Source of the DNA: Flavobacterium caeni | Lineage (GTDB): Bacteria; Bacteroidota; Bacteroidia; Flavobacteriales; Flavobacteriaceae | DNA length: 64,000 bases | Direction: 5' to 3' | NCBI RefSeq assembly: GCF_900101895.1 | Contig: NZ_FMVF01000010.1 | Span: 1-64,000 of the forward strand | Part shown: positions 8,327 to 17,706 of the stretch, piece after piece | Position numbering within the stretch: position 1 is the first letter of the stretch | Layout of the letters: each line of letters starts with the position of its first letter | The notes under the pieces: generated by a model | Databases searched by the model: none | The model's input: the letters and a program-made list of their open reading frames with translations, nothing else | What the model was told of the DNA's origin: nothing | Translations under genes and position numbers: made by a program

Positions 8327-9722
8327 GATGCGAATGTTTATTAGCTTCTCTTTCTCTCTTATAGTTTTCTCCCGATGTCTTCAAGATTGTCTTAACCTCT
8401 GCCTGCGCGATTACCGGGAAGGTTCTCGAGTACAACAGGAACAAGACAAAGAAGAATCCGATGGTTCCGATAAAGATTCCGATATCGACAAACGTTGGCG
8501 AGAACATCGTCCAAGAAGACGGCAGGTAATCGCGGTGCAACGATGTCACGATGATCACGAAACGTTCGAACCACATCCCGATGTTTACCACAATCGAAAT
8601 CACGAACGAGAACATGATCGACGTACGGAGTTTCTTGAACCACATGAACTGCGGTGAGAACACGTTACAGGTCATCATCGACCAGTAAGCCCACCAGTAA
8701 GGGCCGGTTGCACGGTTCAAGAACGCGTATTGTTCGTATTCTACGCCCGAGTACCAAGCGATGAACAACTCGGTGATGTAGGCCACACCTACGATCGATC
8801 CGGTGATCATGATGATGATGTTCATGAGCTCGATGTGCTGGATGGTGATGTACGCCTCCATGTTACACACTTTACGCATGATGATCAAAAGCGTGTTTAC
8901 CATCGCAAATCCAGAGAATACCGCACCGGCCACAAAGTACGGCGGGAAGATGGTCGTGTGCCATCCCGGGATGACCGAGGTAGCAAAGTCAAAGGATACG
9001 ATGGTGTGTACCGAAAGTACGAGTGGGGTAGCAAGTCCCGCGAGTACAAGCGAAACTTCTTCGAAACGCTGCCAATCTTTGGCACGTCCGGTCCATCCGA
9101 AAGAAAGGATGGTGTAGATTCTTTTGGCGAAAGGAGTCACCGCACGGTCGCGGATCATCGCAAAGTCAGGCAAGAGGCCAGTCCACCAGAATACGAGTGA
9201 AACCGAAAGATAGGTCGAGATCGCAAATACGTCCCAAAGGAGCGGCGAGTTGAAGTTGACCCACAAAGATCCGAATTGGTTCGGAATCGGAAGCGTCCAG
9301 TAAGCAAGCCACGGGCGACCCATGTGGATGATTGGGAACAGACCCGCTTGGACTACCGAGAAGATCGTCATCGCTTCTGCCGAACGGTTGATGGCCATTC
9401 TCCATTTTTGACGGAACAACAAGAGTACGGCCGAGATCAGCGTTCCCGCGTGACCGATACCCACCCACCAAACGAAGTTGGTGATGTCCCACGCCCAGCC
9501 GACGGTTTTGTTCAATCCCCAGGTTCCGATACCGGTAGAGACGGTGTAAATGATACAACCAACTCCCCAAAGGAATGCGGCGAGCGCAATTAAAAATACT
9601 GTCCACCATTGTTTGTTGGCGCGGCCTTCTACCGGCGCGGCAATGTCCACTGTTACATCGTGATAGTTTTTATCACCAATGACCAACGGTTTTCTGATGG
9701 GTGCTTCGTAGTGAGACGACAT
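8316..9722 (-). CDS. actC: Alternative complex III subunit ActC (NrfD/polysulfide reductase-type)
   Basis: ActC is an NrfD-like integral membrane subunit thought to bind quinol and possibly move protons. The 468-residue protein has about ten helices, with WWVGIGHAGTLISAVLLLFRQ and NRSAEAMTIFSVVQAGLFPI, both characteristic of the family. The C-terminus is His-rich (ANKHSHHEH). It lies between actB, 34 bp upstream, and actD. Confidence 0.95.
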   Translation of the reverse strand: MSSHYEAPIRKPLVIGDKNYHDVTVDIAAPVEGRANKQWWTVFLIALAAFLWGVGCIIYTVSTGIGTWGLNKTVGWAWDITNFVWWVGIGHAGTLISAVLLLFRQKWRMAINRSAEAMTIFSVVQAGLFPIIHMGRPWLAYWTLPIPNQFGSLWVNFNSPLLWDVFAISTYLSVSLVFWWTGLLPDFAMIRDRAVTPFAKRIYTILSFGWTGRAKDWQRFEEVSLVLAGLATPLVLSVHTIVSFDFATSVIPGWHTTIFPPYFVAGAVFSGFAMVNTLLIIMRKVCNMEAYITIQHIELMNIIIMITGSIVGVAYITELFIAWYSGVEYEQYAFLNRATGPYWWAYWSMMTCNVFSPQFMWFKKLRTSIMFSFVISIVVNIGMWFERFVIIVTSLHRDYLPSSWTMFSPTFVDIGIFIGTIGFFFVLFLLYSRTFPVIAQAEVKTILKTSGENYKREREANKHSHHEH

Positions 9723-9756
9723 AATCTGTATCTTGTTTTCTTAATAATTTACTTTA

Positions 9757-12700
9757 CTAGCTGTTTCTGACTTTCACGTGGTAGAACACATTCGGCTTGG
9801 TGCCTACGTGCTCGAGCAAGTGGTACATCCTGTCGCTTTCGGCCAATTGGGCTACTTTATCTGCTTTGTTGTTGACATCCCCAAAGGCCATCGCTCCCGA
9901 AGAACAAGCCGCCGAACAAGCCACTTCAAATTCATCTGCCTTGACTGCACGGCCTTCTCGTTTGGCTGCAAGGATTGTCGACTGCGTCTTTTGGATACAG
10001 AACGAACACTTTTCCATGACCCCGCGCGAACGCACGTTGACATCTGGGTTCAACACCATACGGCCGAGGTCGTCGTTCATGTGGTAGTCGAATTCGCTGT
10101 TTTTGTTGTAGAGGAACCAGTTGAAACGACGCACTTTATACGGGCAGTTGTTCGCGCAATAACGCGTTCCGATACAACGGTTGTACGCCATGTGGTTGTG
10201 TCCTTGACGCGAGTGCGACGTAGCGGCAACCGGACAAACCGTTTCACACGGTGCGTGGTTACAGTGCTGACACATGACCGGCTGGAACGACACCTGCGGG
10301 TTGTCGGCAGGGCTTTCCATTTCACCGAATCCGCCCAATGAACCTTTTTCGCCGAACAAGCCGTCGAAGTTGTTCTTCTTCTCGTTGTCTTTGGCGAAAG
10401 TCTCTTCCGAAGAGTAGTAACGGTCGATGCGCAACCAGTGCATGTCGCGGCTTCTTCTTACCTCCGACTTGCCCACCACCGGAACGTTGTTCTCGGCATG
10501 ACAAGCAATCACGCAAGCCCCGCAACCGGTACAGGCGTTCAAATCGATCGAAAGGTTAAAGTGGTGGCCCACCGAGCTGTCGAAAGACTCCCAAAGATCG
10601 ACGGTAGTGGCCGGCACTTCTTCGTGGTCCAAAGACACGACCGGAACCGGGTTCCATACTTCGGCTTCTTCTTTGTTGTAAATATCGAGTGTGGTTTCCT
10701 TGATGATGTCGCCACGGCCCATAAGCGTCTTTTGTCCTTGGACACAAGCAAACTCGTGATTGCCGCCCGCTTCCTTGACGGTCGCGGTTTGCACATTGTT
10801 GAAACCTTTATAGAGAACGTAGGCATTGACACCCACTTTCATTTCTTCTTTCATCGAAGCCGTACGACCGTATCCTACCGAAAGACCCAAGGTACCTTTG
10901 GCCTGACCCGGCTGGATGATTACCGGTACTTTCTCGAGCGTGGTGCCCGATACGGTAATGTTGACGTAGCTTCCGTCGAGACCACCGTTGGCGACGATTT
11001 CGTTGTACAAACCAAGGCTTTCAGCATCGGCTCTCGACACGGTCACGTAGTTGTCCCAAGACACACGCGTGATCGGATCCGGGAATTCCTGCAACCACGG
11101 GTTACCCGCTTGTTGCCCGTCGCCGAGACCGGTTTTGGTGTACAGGTGCAATTCGAAACCACCGGCTGGCTTGGCTTGTGCAAGCGCAGCGGCTGCGGCA
11201 GCATAATTGGCCCCGCCTGTAGCAGCAGCACCTCCTGTCGCACCTACGTAAATACCGTCGTGCAATACCTTGTTCCAGGTCGATCCGGCAATGATGCCCG
11301 ACGCCGTAGCTTTGAGATAATCGTAATAAGTGCCTGCCGCTCCGTTCCAAGACATCAACGCCTCTTGGAATTGCTTGGTGTTGAAGATCGGACGGATGGT
11401 TGGTTGTGTAAGCGCGTACGTGCCTTTGGTCATTTCGACATCGCCCCATGATTCGAGGTAATGCGGTGCCGCCGCGGCAATTGTAGCGAGCGAAGCGGTT
11501 TCGTCTTCTTTCAAAGAGAACGCCACCGATGTTTTTACTTTCTTCAAACCTGCCGCGAAATCTTTTCCGTTCGGCAAAGTGTATACTGGGTTTACGCCGC
11601 TCATGATCAACGTACGGACGTTGCCCGCGTTCATGTCGGCTACGAGTTGCGCGACCTTGGCGTTTGATCCTTTGCGGATTTGACGCGTGCCGGCCGTCGT
11701 AAACGCCTCGCTTTGCAAAGCCTGGTTGATGGCCAGGACGAGCAATTGCGCGTTCTTGTCTTCGATACCCGAAACCAAAACACCTTTGCTGCCCGCTGCC
11801 TTGAGTTGCTGCGCCACTTTCATGACCGCGTCTTCGTTGGCAATTTTACCCGTGCCCACACCCGATCCGGTGATGACGTTGTATATTTTAACCAAGGCTT
11901 GCTTTTGATCGGCCGAAGTCATCGCCAGACGCTTGTCGGCTGCAGCGCCAGACAAAGTCATGTTGGCCTCCATCTGGAAGTGACGCGACATTTGACCGTT
12001 TCTCGGAATCCTGCCTTTGGCGTACCCCGAGTCGTAGCTTCCGCCTTGCCAGTCGCCCAAGAAATCGGCACCGATCGAAACGATCAGGTTGGCTTTAGAA
12101 AAATCATAATCCACCAACGCGCGTTCGCCATAGGCCATTTCGAACGCGTCGAGCGCCTCAGACGACGAAACGGCATCGTAAATGACATGTTTTGCGGTTG
12201 GATACTTGGCGGTAAATTCCGCGATCAACTTTTCTGTTGACGGGCTCGCCAGTGTACTGGTAAGAAGCACGATAGGCCCACCTTCGGCGAGGCTTGCTTT
12301 TACTTTGCTGTCTACATCTGCCCAAGAAGCGGCTTTACCCAAAATCTTTGGCTCTTTGAGACGCATGCTGTCATACATCGACAAAACCGAAGCGTGAACG
12401 CGCGCATTGGCGGCGAACTTGGCTCCAGGCAAAGTGTTGTTTTCGATCTTGATGGGACGGCCTTCGCGGGTTTTGATGAGCAGGTTGGCAAAATCGAATC
12501 CGTCGAACACAGACGTTGCATAATAATCCCAAACACCCGGGATGATTTGCTCTGGCTGTACGACATAAGGGATTGCTTTGTGCACCGGGCCCTCACAGGC
12601 GGCCAACGTGGCAGCGGCTGTACTAAAACCGACGTATTTCAAGAAATCACGACGCGAAGTCCCGTTTTCAGAAAGCGCCTCCTTGTCGCCAAGGAACTGC

Positions 12701-12807
12701 TCCGTCGGGATTTCCTCGACAAACTCGTTATTTCTAAGCGTCTCAACAATAGAACTATTTTCGTTTAGTTCCTCAACACTTTTCCAGTATTTTTTGTTTG
12801 ATGACAT
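9757..12807 (-). CDS. actB: Alternative complex III subunit ActB (molybdopterin-like plus Fe-S domains)
   Basis: The 1016-residue protein has a twin-arginine-type signal ending in a lipobox (TSRRDFLKYVGFS...LAAC, about 51-71). An ActB1 domain like molybdopterin oxidoreductases follows (to about 730), then an ActB2 ferredoxin-like domain. The latter has clustered cysteines: CTGCGACVIAC, CQHCNHAPCETVCP, CIGTRYCANNCPYK, and CSFCIQK with a later CSAAC. In this family the first domain lacks the cofactor and the second carries Fe-S clusters that take electrons from quinol. The gene lies between actA and actC. Confidence 0.95.
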   Translation of the reverse strand: MSSNKKYWKSVEELNENSSIVETLRNNEFVEEIPTEQFLGDKEALSENGTSRRDFLKYVGFSTAAATLAACEGPVHKAIPYVVQPEQIIPGVWDYYATSVFDGFDFANLLIKTREGRPIKIENNTLPGAKFAANARVHASVLSMYDSMRLKEPKILGKAASWADVDSKVKASLAEGGPIVLLTSTLASPSTEKLIAEFTAKYPTAKHVIYDAVSSSEALDAFEMAYGERALVDYDFSKANLIVSIGADFLGDWQGGSYDSGYAKGRIPRNGQMSRHFQMEANMTLSGAAADKRLAMTSADQKQALVKIYNVITGSGVGTGKIANEDAVMKVAQQLKAAGSKGVLVSGIEDKNAQLLVLAINQALQSEAFTTAGTRQIRKGSNAKVAQLVADMNAGNVRTLIMSGVNPVYTLPNGKDFAAGLKKVKTSVAFSLKEDETASLATIAAAAPHYLESWGDVEMTKGTYALTQPTIRPIFNTKQFQEALMSWNGAAGTYYDYLKATASGIIAGSTWNKVLHDGIYVGATGGAAATGGANYAAAAAALAQAKPAGGFELHLYTKTGLGDGQQAGNPWLQEFPDPITRVSWDNYVTVSRADAESLGLYNEIVANGGLDGSYVNITVSGTTLEKVPVIIQPGQAKGTLGLSVGYGRTASMKEEMKVGVNAYVLYKGFNNVQTATVKEAGGNHEFACVQGQKTLMGRGDIIKETTLDIYNKEEAEVWNPVPVVSLDHEEVPATTVDLWESFDSSVGHHFNLSIDLNACTGCGACVIACHAENNVPVVGKSEVRRSRDMHWLRIDRYYSSEETFAKDNEKKNNFDGLFGEKGSLGGFGEMESPADNPQVSFQPVMCQHCNHAPCETVCPVAATSHSRQGHNHMAYNRCIGTRYCANNCPYKVRRFNWFLYNKNSEFDYHMNDDLGRMVLNPDVNVRSRGVMEKCSFCIQKTQSTILAAKREGRAVKADEFEVACSAACSSGAMAFGDVNNKADKVAQLAESDRMYHLLEHVGTKPNVFYHVKVRNS

Positions 12808-12844
12808 CGTATATAAAAATTAGCTTCTTAATTTATCTTTTGTT

Positions 12845-12910
12845 TAATCGGTCAATCGGTTAATCGCCAATTCGGTTAAACGGTTAACCAAATCCACGGT
12901 TAAACGATTT
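12845..12910. repeat. Short CGGTTAA-type repeats in the actA-actB gap
   Basis: The gap between actA and actB carries about five variants of CGGTTAA/CGGTCAA in a row, including the palindrome GGTTAACC. It lies inside the predicted transcript. It could be simple-sequence drift or an intercistronic mRNA structure. Confidence 0.5.
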
Positions 12911-14245
12911 CTAGTAGTGGCACTTACCACATTCGAGTCCGCCCATTTGCGCAGCCGTCAACTTGTCGACGCCGTACTTTTTAGACAGTTCCTCGTGGAT
13001 TTTGGTGTAGTATTCGTTGCCCTCCATCTTGACATCTGTCTTTCTGTGGCAATCGACACACCAGCCCATCGTAAGCGGAGAGAATTGCTTCATGAGTTCG
13101 AACTCCTCTACCGGACCGTGGCAAGTTTGACATTCGATGCCCGCCACCGTCACGTGCTGCGAGTGGTTGAAGTAAGCAAAGTCAGGAAGATTGTGGATAC
13201 GCACCCATTTGACCGGCTGTGTTTTCCCGGTGTATTTTTGGGCGGCTTTGTCCCATCCTACAGCGTCGTATAACTTCTGGATTTCGCCGTCGTAGAATGC
13301 TTTTGAATGTTCTGCAGTAGCGGTAGTATCCGAAACCTCCGAGATGTTCTTGTGACAGTTCATACACACGTTGAGCGACGGGATACCCGCGGTTTTGCTT
13401 ACGCGTGCCGCCGAGTGGCAGTATTTACAATCGATGCCGTTGCTTCCGGCGTGGATGCGGTGCGAATAGTGGATAGGTTGTACCGGTTCGTAATTTTGAT
13501 CGACACCTACCTGCATGGCCCATCCGTAGAAGAAGTAACCTGCAGCAAGCAACAAGAAAATTGAAGTAACCAACACCAGGAACTGGTTTTTGGCGAAAGC
13601 AACCCAGATTGGTGTAGTGGCTGGTTTTTCGGCGATTTCAAGGCCGTTTTTCTTGGCCACTTTTGTCAAGACATTGTTCACCATGAACAACATCACCACC
13701 AAGATCAACATCACGACACAAAGAGCGCCAAGAATTACGTTGTTCGAAATTCCGCCACCTGCGTTGGCAGCCGTTTCAGTTCTAGGAGGCGCGGCAGTGG
13801 TGCTTTTGGCAGGAGCCGGCTGTGAAGTATAAGCCAAGATGTTGTCGATATCACCTTCCGACAATTGCGGGAAAGCGGTCATGACCGACTTGTTGTTGTC
13901 GTTGAAAAGCTTGACGGCCACAGGGTCGCCGGCTTTGATCATTTCTGAACTGTTGTGGATCCATTTTACCAACCAAGCCTTGTCGTGCTTGTCGGCCACG
14001 TTGCGCAAGGCAGGACCTGTCGATTTGCCGTCGAGCTTGTGACAAGCAGCACAATTGGTGTTAAAAAGCTCTTTCCCTTTTACAGGATCTCCACCACCGG
14101 CAGGTGCAGCGGCCGCATCGGCAGCAGGAGCAGCGGTTGCCGCAGGTGCAGCATCTTGAGCCATTGAAGTGAAGGAGAACGTGAGCAGGGCCAGACTTAA
14201 AAACAATACCCTGGAAATCGAATTATGGTTACCCACTTTTTTCAT
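12911..14245 (-). CDS. actA: Alternative complex III subunit ActA (multiheme cytochrome c)
   Basis: ActA carries the heme c chain of alternative complex III. The product has a signal peptide (cleavage probably after SMAQ, about 30) and an Ala/Pro-rich linker. It then has a class-I-like cytochrome domain with CAACHK at 65-70, a membrane helix at about 170-195, and a C-terminal multiheme part with CKYCH, CMNCH, CQTCH, CVDCH and a final CGKCHY at the stop. That is six CxxCH motifs: one in an N-terminal domain plus five. The start at 14245 (MKKVGNHNS) gives a proper signal peptide; a longer frame adds a non-signal extension. It is first in the act-cox transcript. Confidence 0.93.
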   Translation of the reverse strand: MKKVGNHNSISRVLFLSLALLTFSFTSMAQDAAPAATAAPAADAAAAPAGGGDPVKGKELFNTNCAACHKLDGKSTGPALRNVADKHDKAWLVKWIHNSSEMIKAGDPVAVKLFNDNNKSVMTAFPQLSEGDIDNILAYTSQPAPAKSTTAAPPRTETAANAGGGISNNVILGALCVVMLILVVMLFMVNNVLTKVAKKNGLEIAEKPATTPIWVAFAKNQFLVLVTSIFLLLAAGYFFYGWAMQVGVDQNYEPVQPIHYSHRIHAGSNGIDCKYCHSAARVSKTAGIPSLNVCMNCHKNISEVSDTTATAEHSKAFYDGEIQKLYDAVGWDKAAQKYTGKTQPVKWVRIHNLPDFAYFNHSQHVTVAGIECQTCHGPVEEFELMKQFSPLTMGWCVDCHRKTDVKMEGNEYYTKIHEELSKKYGVDKLTAAQMGGLECGKCHY

Positions 14246-14329
14246 ATTACAAATGATTATCGACTGTATTTGGCGTCGATTTTTCGCGCAGGAAGCCCGA
14301 AAAATACACGCATGCTTAAAAAACTTGCA

Positions 14330-14337
14330 CAAAAATA
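14330..14337 (-). promoter_or_regulatory. Candidate -7 box (TATTTTTG) for the act-cox cluster
   Basis: TATTTTTG on the minus strand fits TAnnTTTG and would give a leader of about 80 bases before actA. A clear TTG at the -33 position is not seen. Confidence 0.4.
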
Positions 14338-14435
14338 CGACTTATGAACTATTCTTAAAACCTTAAAATGTTCTTAAATATCAATTTATATTAATTCTAA
14401 ATAAGATTTTTTAGGCCCAATAATCGATTAAATAG

Positions 14436-14443
14436 TACATTTG
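14436..14443 (+). promoter_or_regulatory. Candidate -7 box (TACATTTG) for the SPOR gene
   Basis: TACATTTG lies 18 bases before the ATG at 14462 and fits the TAnnTTTG box. It is divergent from the actA promoter in the same 216-bp gap. Confidence 0.55.
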
Positions 14444-14461
14444 TATTAAAATCACCATATT

Positions 14462-14851
14462 ATGAGATTCTTACCTTTTGAGCGCCCCGTCCCGACCTTA
14501 TTTTTCTCGCTTTTTCTTTCGTTCGGATTGCAAGCACAAGACAAAGGCGTGACCGTCACCCAAGACCCGAAATTCGAGCAAATGCTCAACGAAAAAAGGA
14601 AGATCAACTCATCGATTACCGTCAACGACCGGTACAAAATACAGATCTACAACGGCGAAAGCGAAAACGCCAAAAAAACGCTGACCGAATTCAGGAAAGA
14701 CCACGAACAGTTCGACGCCACGATTGTCTTCAGCACCCCGACCTACAAGGTTTGGATCGGCAACTTCAAGTCGCGCATCGAAGCCGAACGCAACCTGGCG
14801 GAGGTTAAAAAAACCTATGCGAACGCGTTTTTGATCAAACCAAACAAATAG
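14462..14851 (+). CDS. SPOR-domain secreted protein
   Basis: The 129-residue product starts with a signal peptide (hydrophobic FFSLFLSFGLQAQ, cleavage about 26). It ends in a SPOR domain (about 57-126) with YKIQIYNGESENAKKTLTEF and YKVWIGNFKSRIEAERNLAE. SPOR domains bind denuded peptidoglycan glycan strands, so a periplasmic cell-wall role is likely. It stands alone, divergent from actA and convergent with infB. Confidence 0.9.
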   Translation: MRFLPFERPVPTLFFSLFLSFGLQAQDKGVTVTQDPKFEQMLNEKRKINSSITVNDRYKIQIYNGESENAKKTLTEFRKDHEQFDATIVFSTPTYKVWIGNFKSRIEAERNLAEVKKTYANAFLIKPNK

Positions 14852-14861
14852 ATAAAAAAAA

Positions 14862-14973
14862 CAAATTCCAAATCTCAAATTCCAAATTCCAAGGGCGCTT
14901 AAGAACGATTGGATTTTGGGATTTTGGAATTTGGAATTTGGAATTTGGAATTTGGAATTTGGAATTTTAAAAT
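14862..14973. repeat. TTCCAAA/TTTGGAA inverted array A
   Basis: The left arm carries repeats of AAATTCCAA and the right arm six units of TTTGGAA, with AAGAACGATTGGA at the centre. It sits between two convergent genes (SPOR and infB). Related arrays occur at 20437, 36179 and 42131. Confidence 0.8.
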
Positions 14974-15000
14974 TAAAAAAGGGGCCTCAGCCCCTTTTTC
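14974..15000. terminator. Bidirectional terminator between SPOR gene and infB
   Basis: AAAAAGGGGC..GCCCCTTTTT forms a compact GC stem flanked by A and T runs, so it can end transcripts from both convergent genes. Confidence 0.85.
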
Positions 15001-15001
15001 C

Positions 15002-17659
15002 TTATTTCAACTTTTTCTTCACGGCCACTTCCTGGAACGCTTCGATCGTATCGTTGAGCTCGATGTCGTTGTATCCCTTGATCTGGATACCGCAATCGTA
15101 GCCTTTGGACACTTCTTTAACGTCGTCCTTGAAACGCTTGAGCGCCGTCAGTTCGCCTTCGTGCACCACCACGCCTTCGCGGATGATACGCACCTTAGAC
15201 GAACGGTAGATACGGCCATCGGTGACCATACAGCCCGCGATAGTACCCACTTTCGAGATCTTGAACAACTCGCGGATTTCGGCCGTACCGGTAACTTCTT
15301 CTTTCATTTCTGGCGACAACATGCCTTCCATCGCGTCCTTCAAATCGTCGATCGCATCGTAGATGATCGAGTAGTTGCGGATGTCGATTTCCTCCTTCTC
15401 GGCCAATTGCTTGGCGCTGCCCGCAGGACGTACGTTAAATCCGATGATGATGGCATCCGATGCCGAAGCGAGCATGACGTCCGATTCGGTGATCGCACCC
15501 ACGCCTTTGTGGATGATGTTGATCTGGATTTCTTCGGTCGACAATTTCGAGAACGAGTCGGTCAGCGCTTCTACCGAGCCGTCCACGTCGCCCTTGATGA
15601 TGATGTTGAGTTCCTTGAACTGACCCAGCGCGATACGGCGACCGATTTCGGCCAACGTAATGTGACGTTGTGTCCTGACCGATTGTTCGCGTTGCAACTG
15701 CGTACGCTTGACGGCAATTTGCTTGGCTTCGCGCTCGTCGTCAAACACGTTGAATTTGTCGCCTGCCGTTGGTGCGCCGTCCAATCCGAGCACCGATACC
15801 GGCGTCGACGGACCCGCTTCCTTGACGGTATGGCCGCGTTCGTCATGCATCGCACGGATCTTGCCGTGGTTCTTGCCCGCAAGCATGTAATCGCCTACGC
15901 GCAACGTCCCGTTTTGTACGAGGATGGTTGCTACATAACCCTTGCCTTTGTCGAGTTGCGCTTCTACAACCGTACCCGAGGCCAATCGGTCTGCGTTGGC
16001 TTTCAAATCGAGGATTTCGGCCTCGAGCAATACTTTCTCGAGCAATTCCTTGACGCCCGTTCCGGCCTTGGCCGAAATGTCGTGCGATTGGATTTTTCCG
16101 CCCCAGTCCTCGACCAGCAAGTTCATGGCCGCCAATTGCTCCTTGATCTTGTCGGGGTTGGCGTTTGGCTTGTCTATTTTGTTGATGGCAAACACAATCG
16201 GCACGCCCGCAGCTTGTGCGTGGCTGATGGCCTCACGGGTTTGCGGCATGATGGCATCGTCGGCAGCGACCACGATGATCGCGATGTCGGTGATTTGCGC
16301 ACCACGTGCACGCATGGCCGTAAATGCTTCGTGACCTGGTGTATCGAGGAACGCGATTTTTTGTCCGTTCTCGAGCGTCACACCATAAGCCCCGATGTGC
16401 TGCGTGATGCCGCCCGATTCGCCCGCGATTACATTTTCCTTACGGATGTAATCGAGCAACGAGGTCTTACCGTGGTCTACGTGACCCATGACGGTGACAA
16501 TCGGCGCGCGTGTCGCCAAATCTTCTTCGCGGTCTTCCTCGACCTGGATGTTTTCTTCCAAATCGGTGGTGATGAACTCTACATCGAACCCGAATTCGTC
16601 GGCCACGATGGTCAATGTCTCGGCGTCGAGGCGCTGGTTCATCGTCACCATGATACCGAGCGACATACAGGTTCCGATGACCTTGGTGATCGGCACGTCC
16701 ATCATGGTCGCGATTTCACCCACGGTTACAAATTCGGTTACCTTGAGCGTTTTGCTTCCTTCTTCGAGCTCGCGTTGTTCGTCTTCCGATTTTTGACGGT
16801 GCGAATCGCGTTTGTCTCTTCTGTATTTGGCCGCTTTTGACTTACCGCCCTTGCCCTGCAATTTCTCTAGGGTTTCGCGGATTTGGTTTTTGACTTCTTC
16901 TTCGGTAGGCTCTACCTTGGCTGCGATGGCCGGACGGTTGCCCTTGCCGAACCCTGGCTTTCCTTTACCGCCGGCGCCAAGTTGTCCTGGTCTGGCACCA
17001 GGACCGCCCATACCGGGTCTTACGTCGCCTGGCTTAGACGGGATGCGCTTGCGCTTGCTCTTGGCCGCGTCGCCTCCTGCAGGGTTGTTTCCTCCTGGTC
17101 TAGGCTCTTCTTTTTTCTTTTTGGGCTTGTCGAACTGCGACAAATCGATGGTTTGACCTGTCAGCGTCGCACCAGACAATTTGTGGTACTGCGTTGCGAT
17201 CGCCTCTTCGGCCGGTGCTTCGGGTGCCTTTGGCGCAGCAGGCTGCTCGACCGGCTTTTCGGTCACCTCCGGTGCTTTTGGCGTCTCGGCTTTTTGCGGA
17301 TTGAGGTCGATGGTACCCACTTGCTTAGGGCCCGTAACGGTCGCACGCGCCTTGATCACTTCTTGGCGTTGGCGCTCCTCGTCGTGCTTGCGCTTGTCTT
17401 CGATTTCGCGTTCGCGTTCGATACGCAGGGCTTCTTTCTCCTTGCGCTTCTCTTCGCCCACTTCCATCGAGGCCACTTTCGCGCCCTTATCGGTCGAAAA
17501 TTGGCCTTGCAGGATTTCGTATTCGCGTTCGGAAATCTTCGCGTTCGGGTTGGCATCTATGGCGATACCCTTATCCTTGAGATAATCGACGGCGCGTTCC
17601 AACGAAATATTGAATTCCCTTAAAACCTTGTTGATTCTTATTACTCTTTCTTCAGACAT
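15002..17659 (-). CDS. infB: Translation initiation factor IF-2
   Basis: IF-2 is the GTPase that brings initiator tRNA to the ribosome. The 885-residue protein has an N-terminal winged-helix-like segment ([19 protein letters not shown]) and a long charged, Pro/Ala/Gly-rich linker (about 70-290). The G domain has G1 [13 protein letters not shown]3 [17 protein letters not shown] and G4 NKID. Domains II-IV end in [13 protein letters not shown]. It is the last gene of rimP-nusA-infB, 47 bp after nusA, an order conserved across bacteria. Confidence 0.98.
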   Translation of the reverse strand: MSEERVIRINKVLREFNISLERAVDYLKDKGIAIDANPNAKISEREYEILQGQFSTDKGAKVASMEVGEEKRKEKEALRIEREREIEDKRKHDEERQRQEVIKARATVTGPKQVGTIDLNPQKAETPKAPEVTEKPVEQPAAPKAPEAPAEEAIATQYHKLSGATLTGQTIDLSQFDKPKKKKEEPRPGGNNPAGGDAAKSKRKRIPSKPGDVRPGMGGPGARPGQLGAGGKGKPGFGKGNRPAIAAKVEPTEEEVKNQIRETLEKLQGKGGKSKAAKYRRDKRDSHRQKSEDEQRELEEGSKTLKVTEFVTVGEIATMMDVPITKVIGTCMSLGIMVTMNQRLDAETLTIVADEFGFDVEFITTDLEENIQVEEDREEDLATRAPIVTVMGHVDHGKTSLLDYIRKENVIAGESGGITQHIGAYGVTLENGQKIAFLDTPGHEAFTAMRARGAQITDIAIIVVAADDAIMPQTREAISHAQAAGVPIVFAINKIDKPNANPDKIKEQLAAMNLLVEDWGGKIQSHDISAKAGTGVKELLEKVLLEAEILDLKANADRLASGTVVEAQLDKGKGYVATILVQNGTLRVGDYMLAGKNHGKIRAMHDERGHTVKEAGPSTPVSVLGLDGAPTAGDKFNVFDDEREAKQIAVKRTQLQREQSVRTQRHITLAEIGRRIALGQFKELNIIIKGDVDGSVEALTDSFSKLSTEEIQINIIHKGVGAITESDVMLASASDAIIIGFNVRPAGSAKQLAEKEEIDIRNYSIIYDAIDDLKDAMEGMLSPEMKEEVTGTAEIRELFKISKVGTIAGCMVTDGRIYRSSKVRIIREGVVVHEGELTALKRFKDDVKEVSKGYDCGIQIKGYNDIELNDTIEAFQEVAVKKKLK

Positions 17660-17706
17660 ATAATCTTTTATTGTTACCTATTGTTGTGTTGTGCGTAGTT
17701 AGCGTA

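Noticed and set aside
14862..14973. CRISPR array suspected from the regular TTTGGAA units
   Set aside because: Units are only seven bases with no spacers, form an inverted array, and no cas gene is present.
14909..16840. Long open frame (643 codons) on the plus strand opposite infB
   Set aside because: It is antisense to a certain gene, has no recognisable domain, and its codon pattern is explained by the GC-skewed codons of infB.
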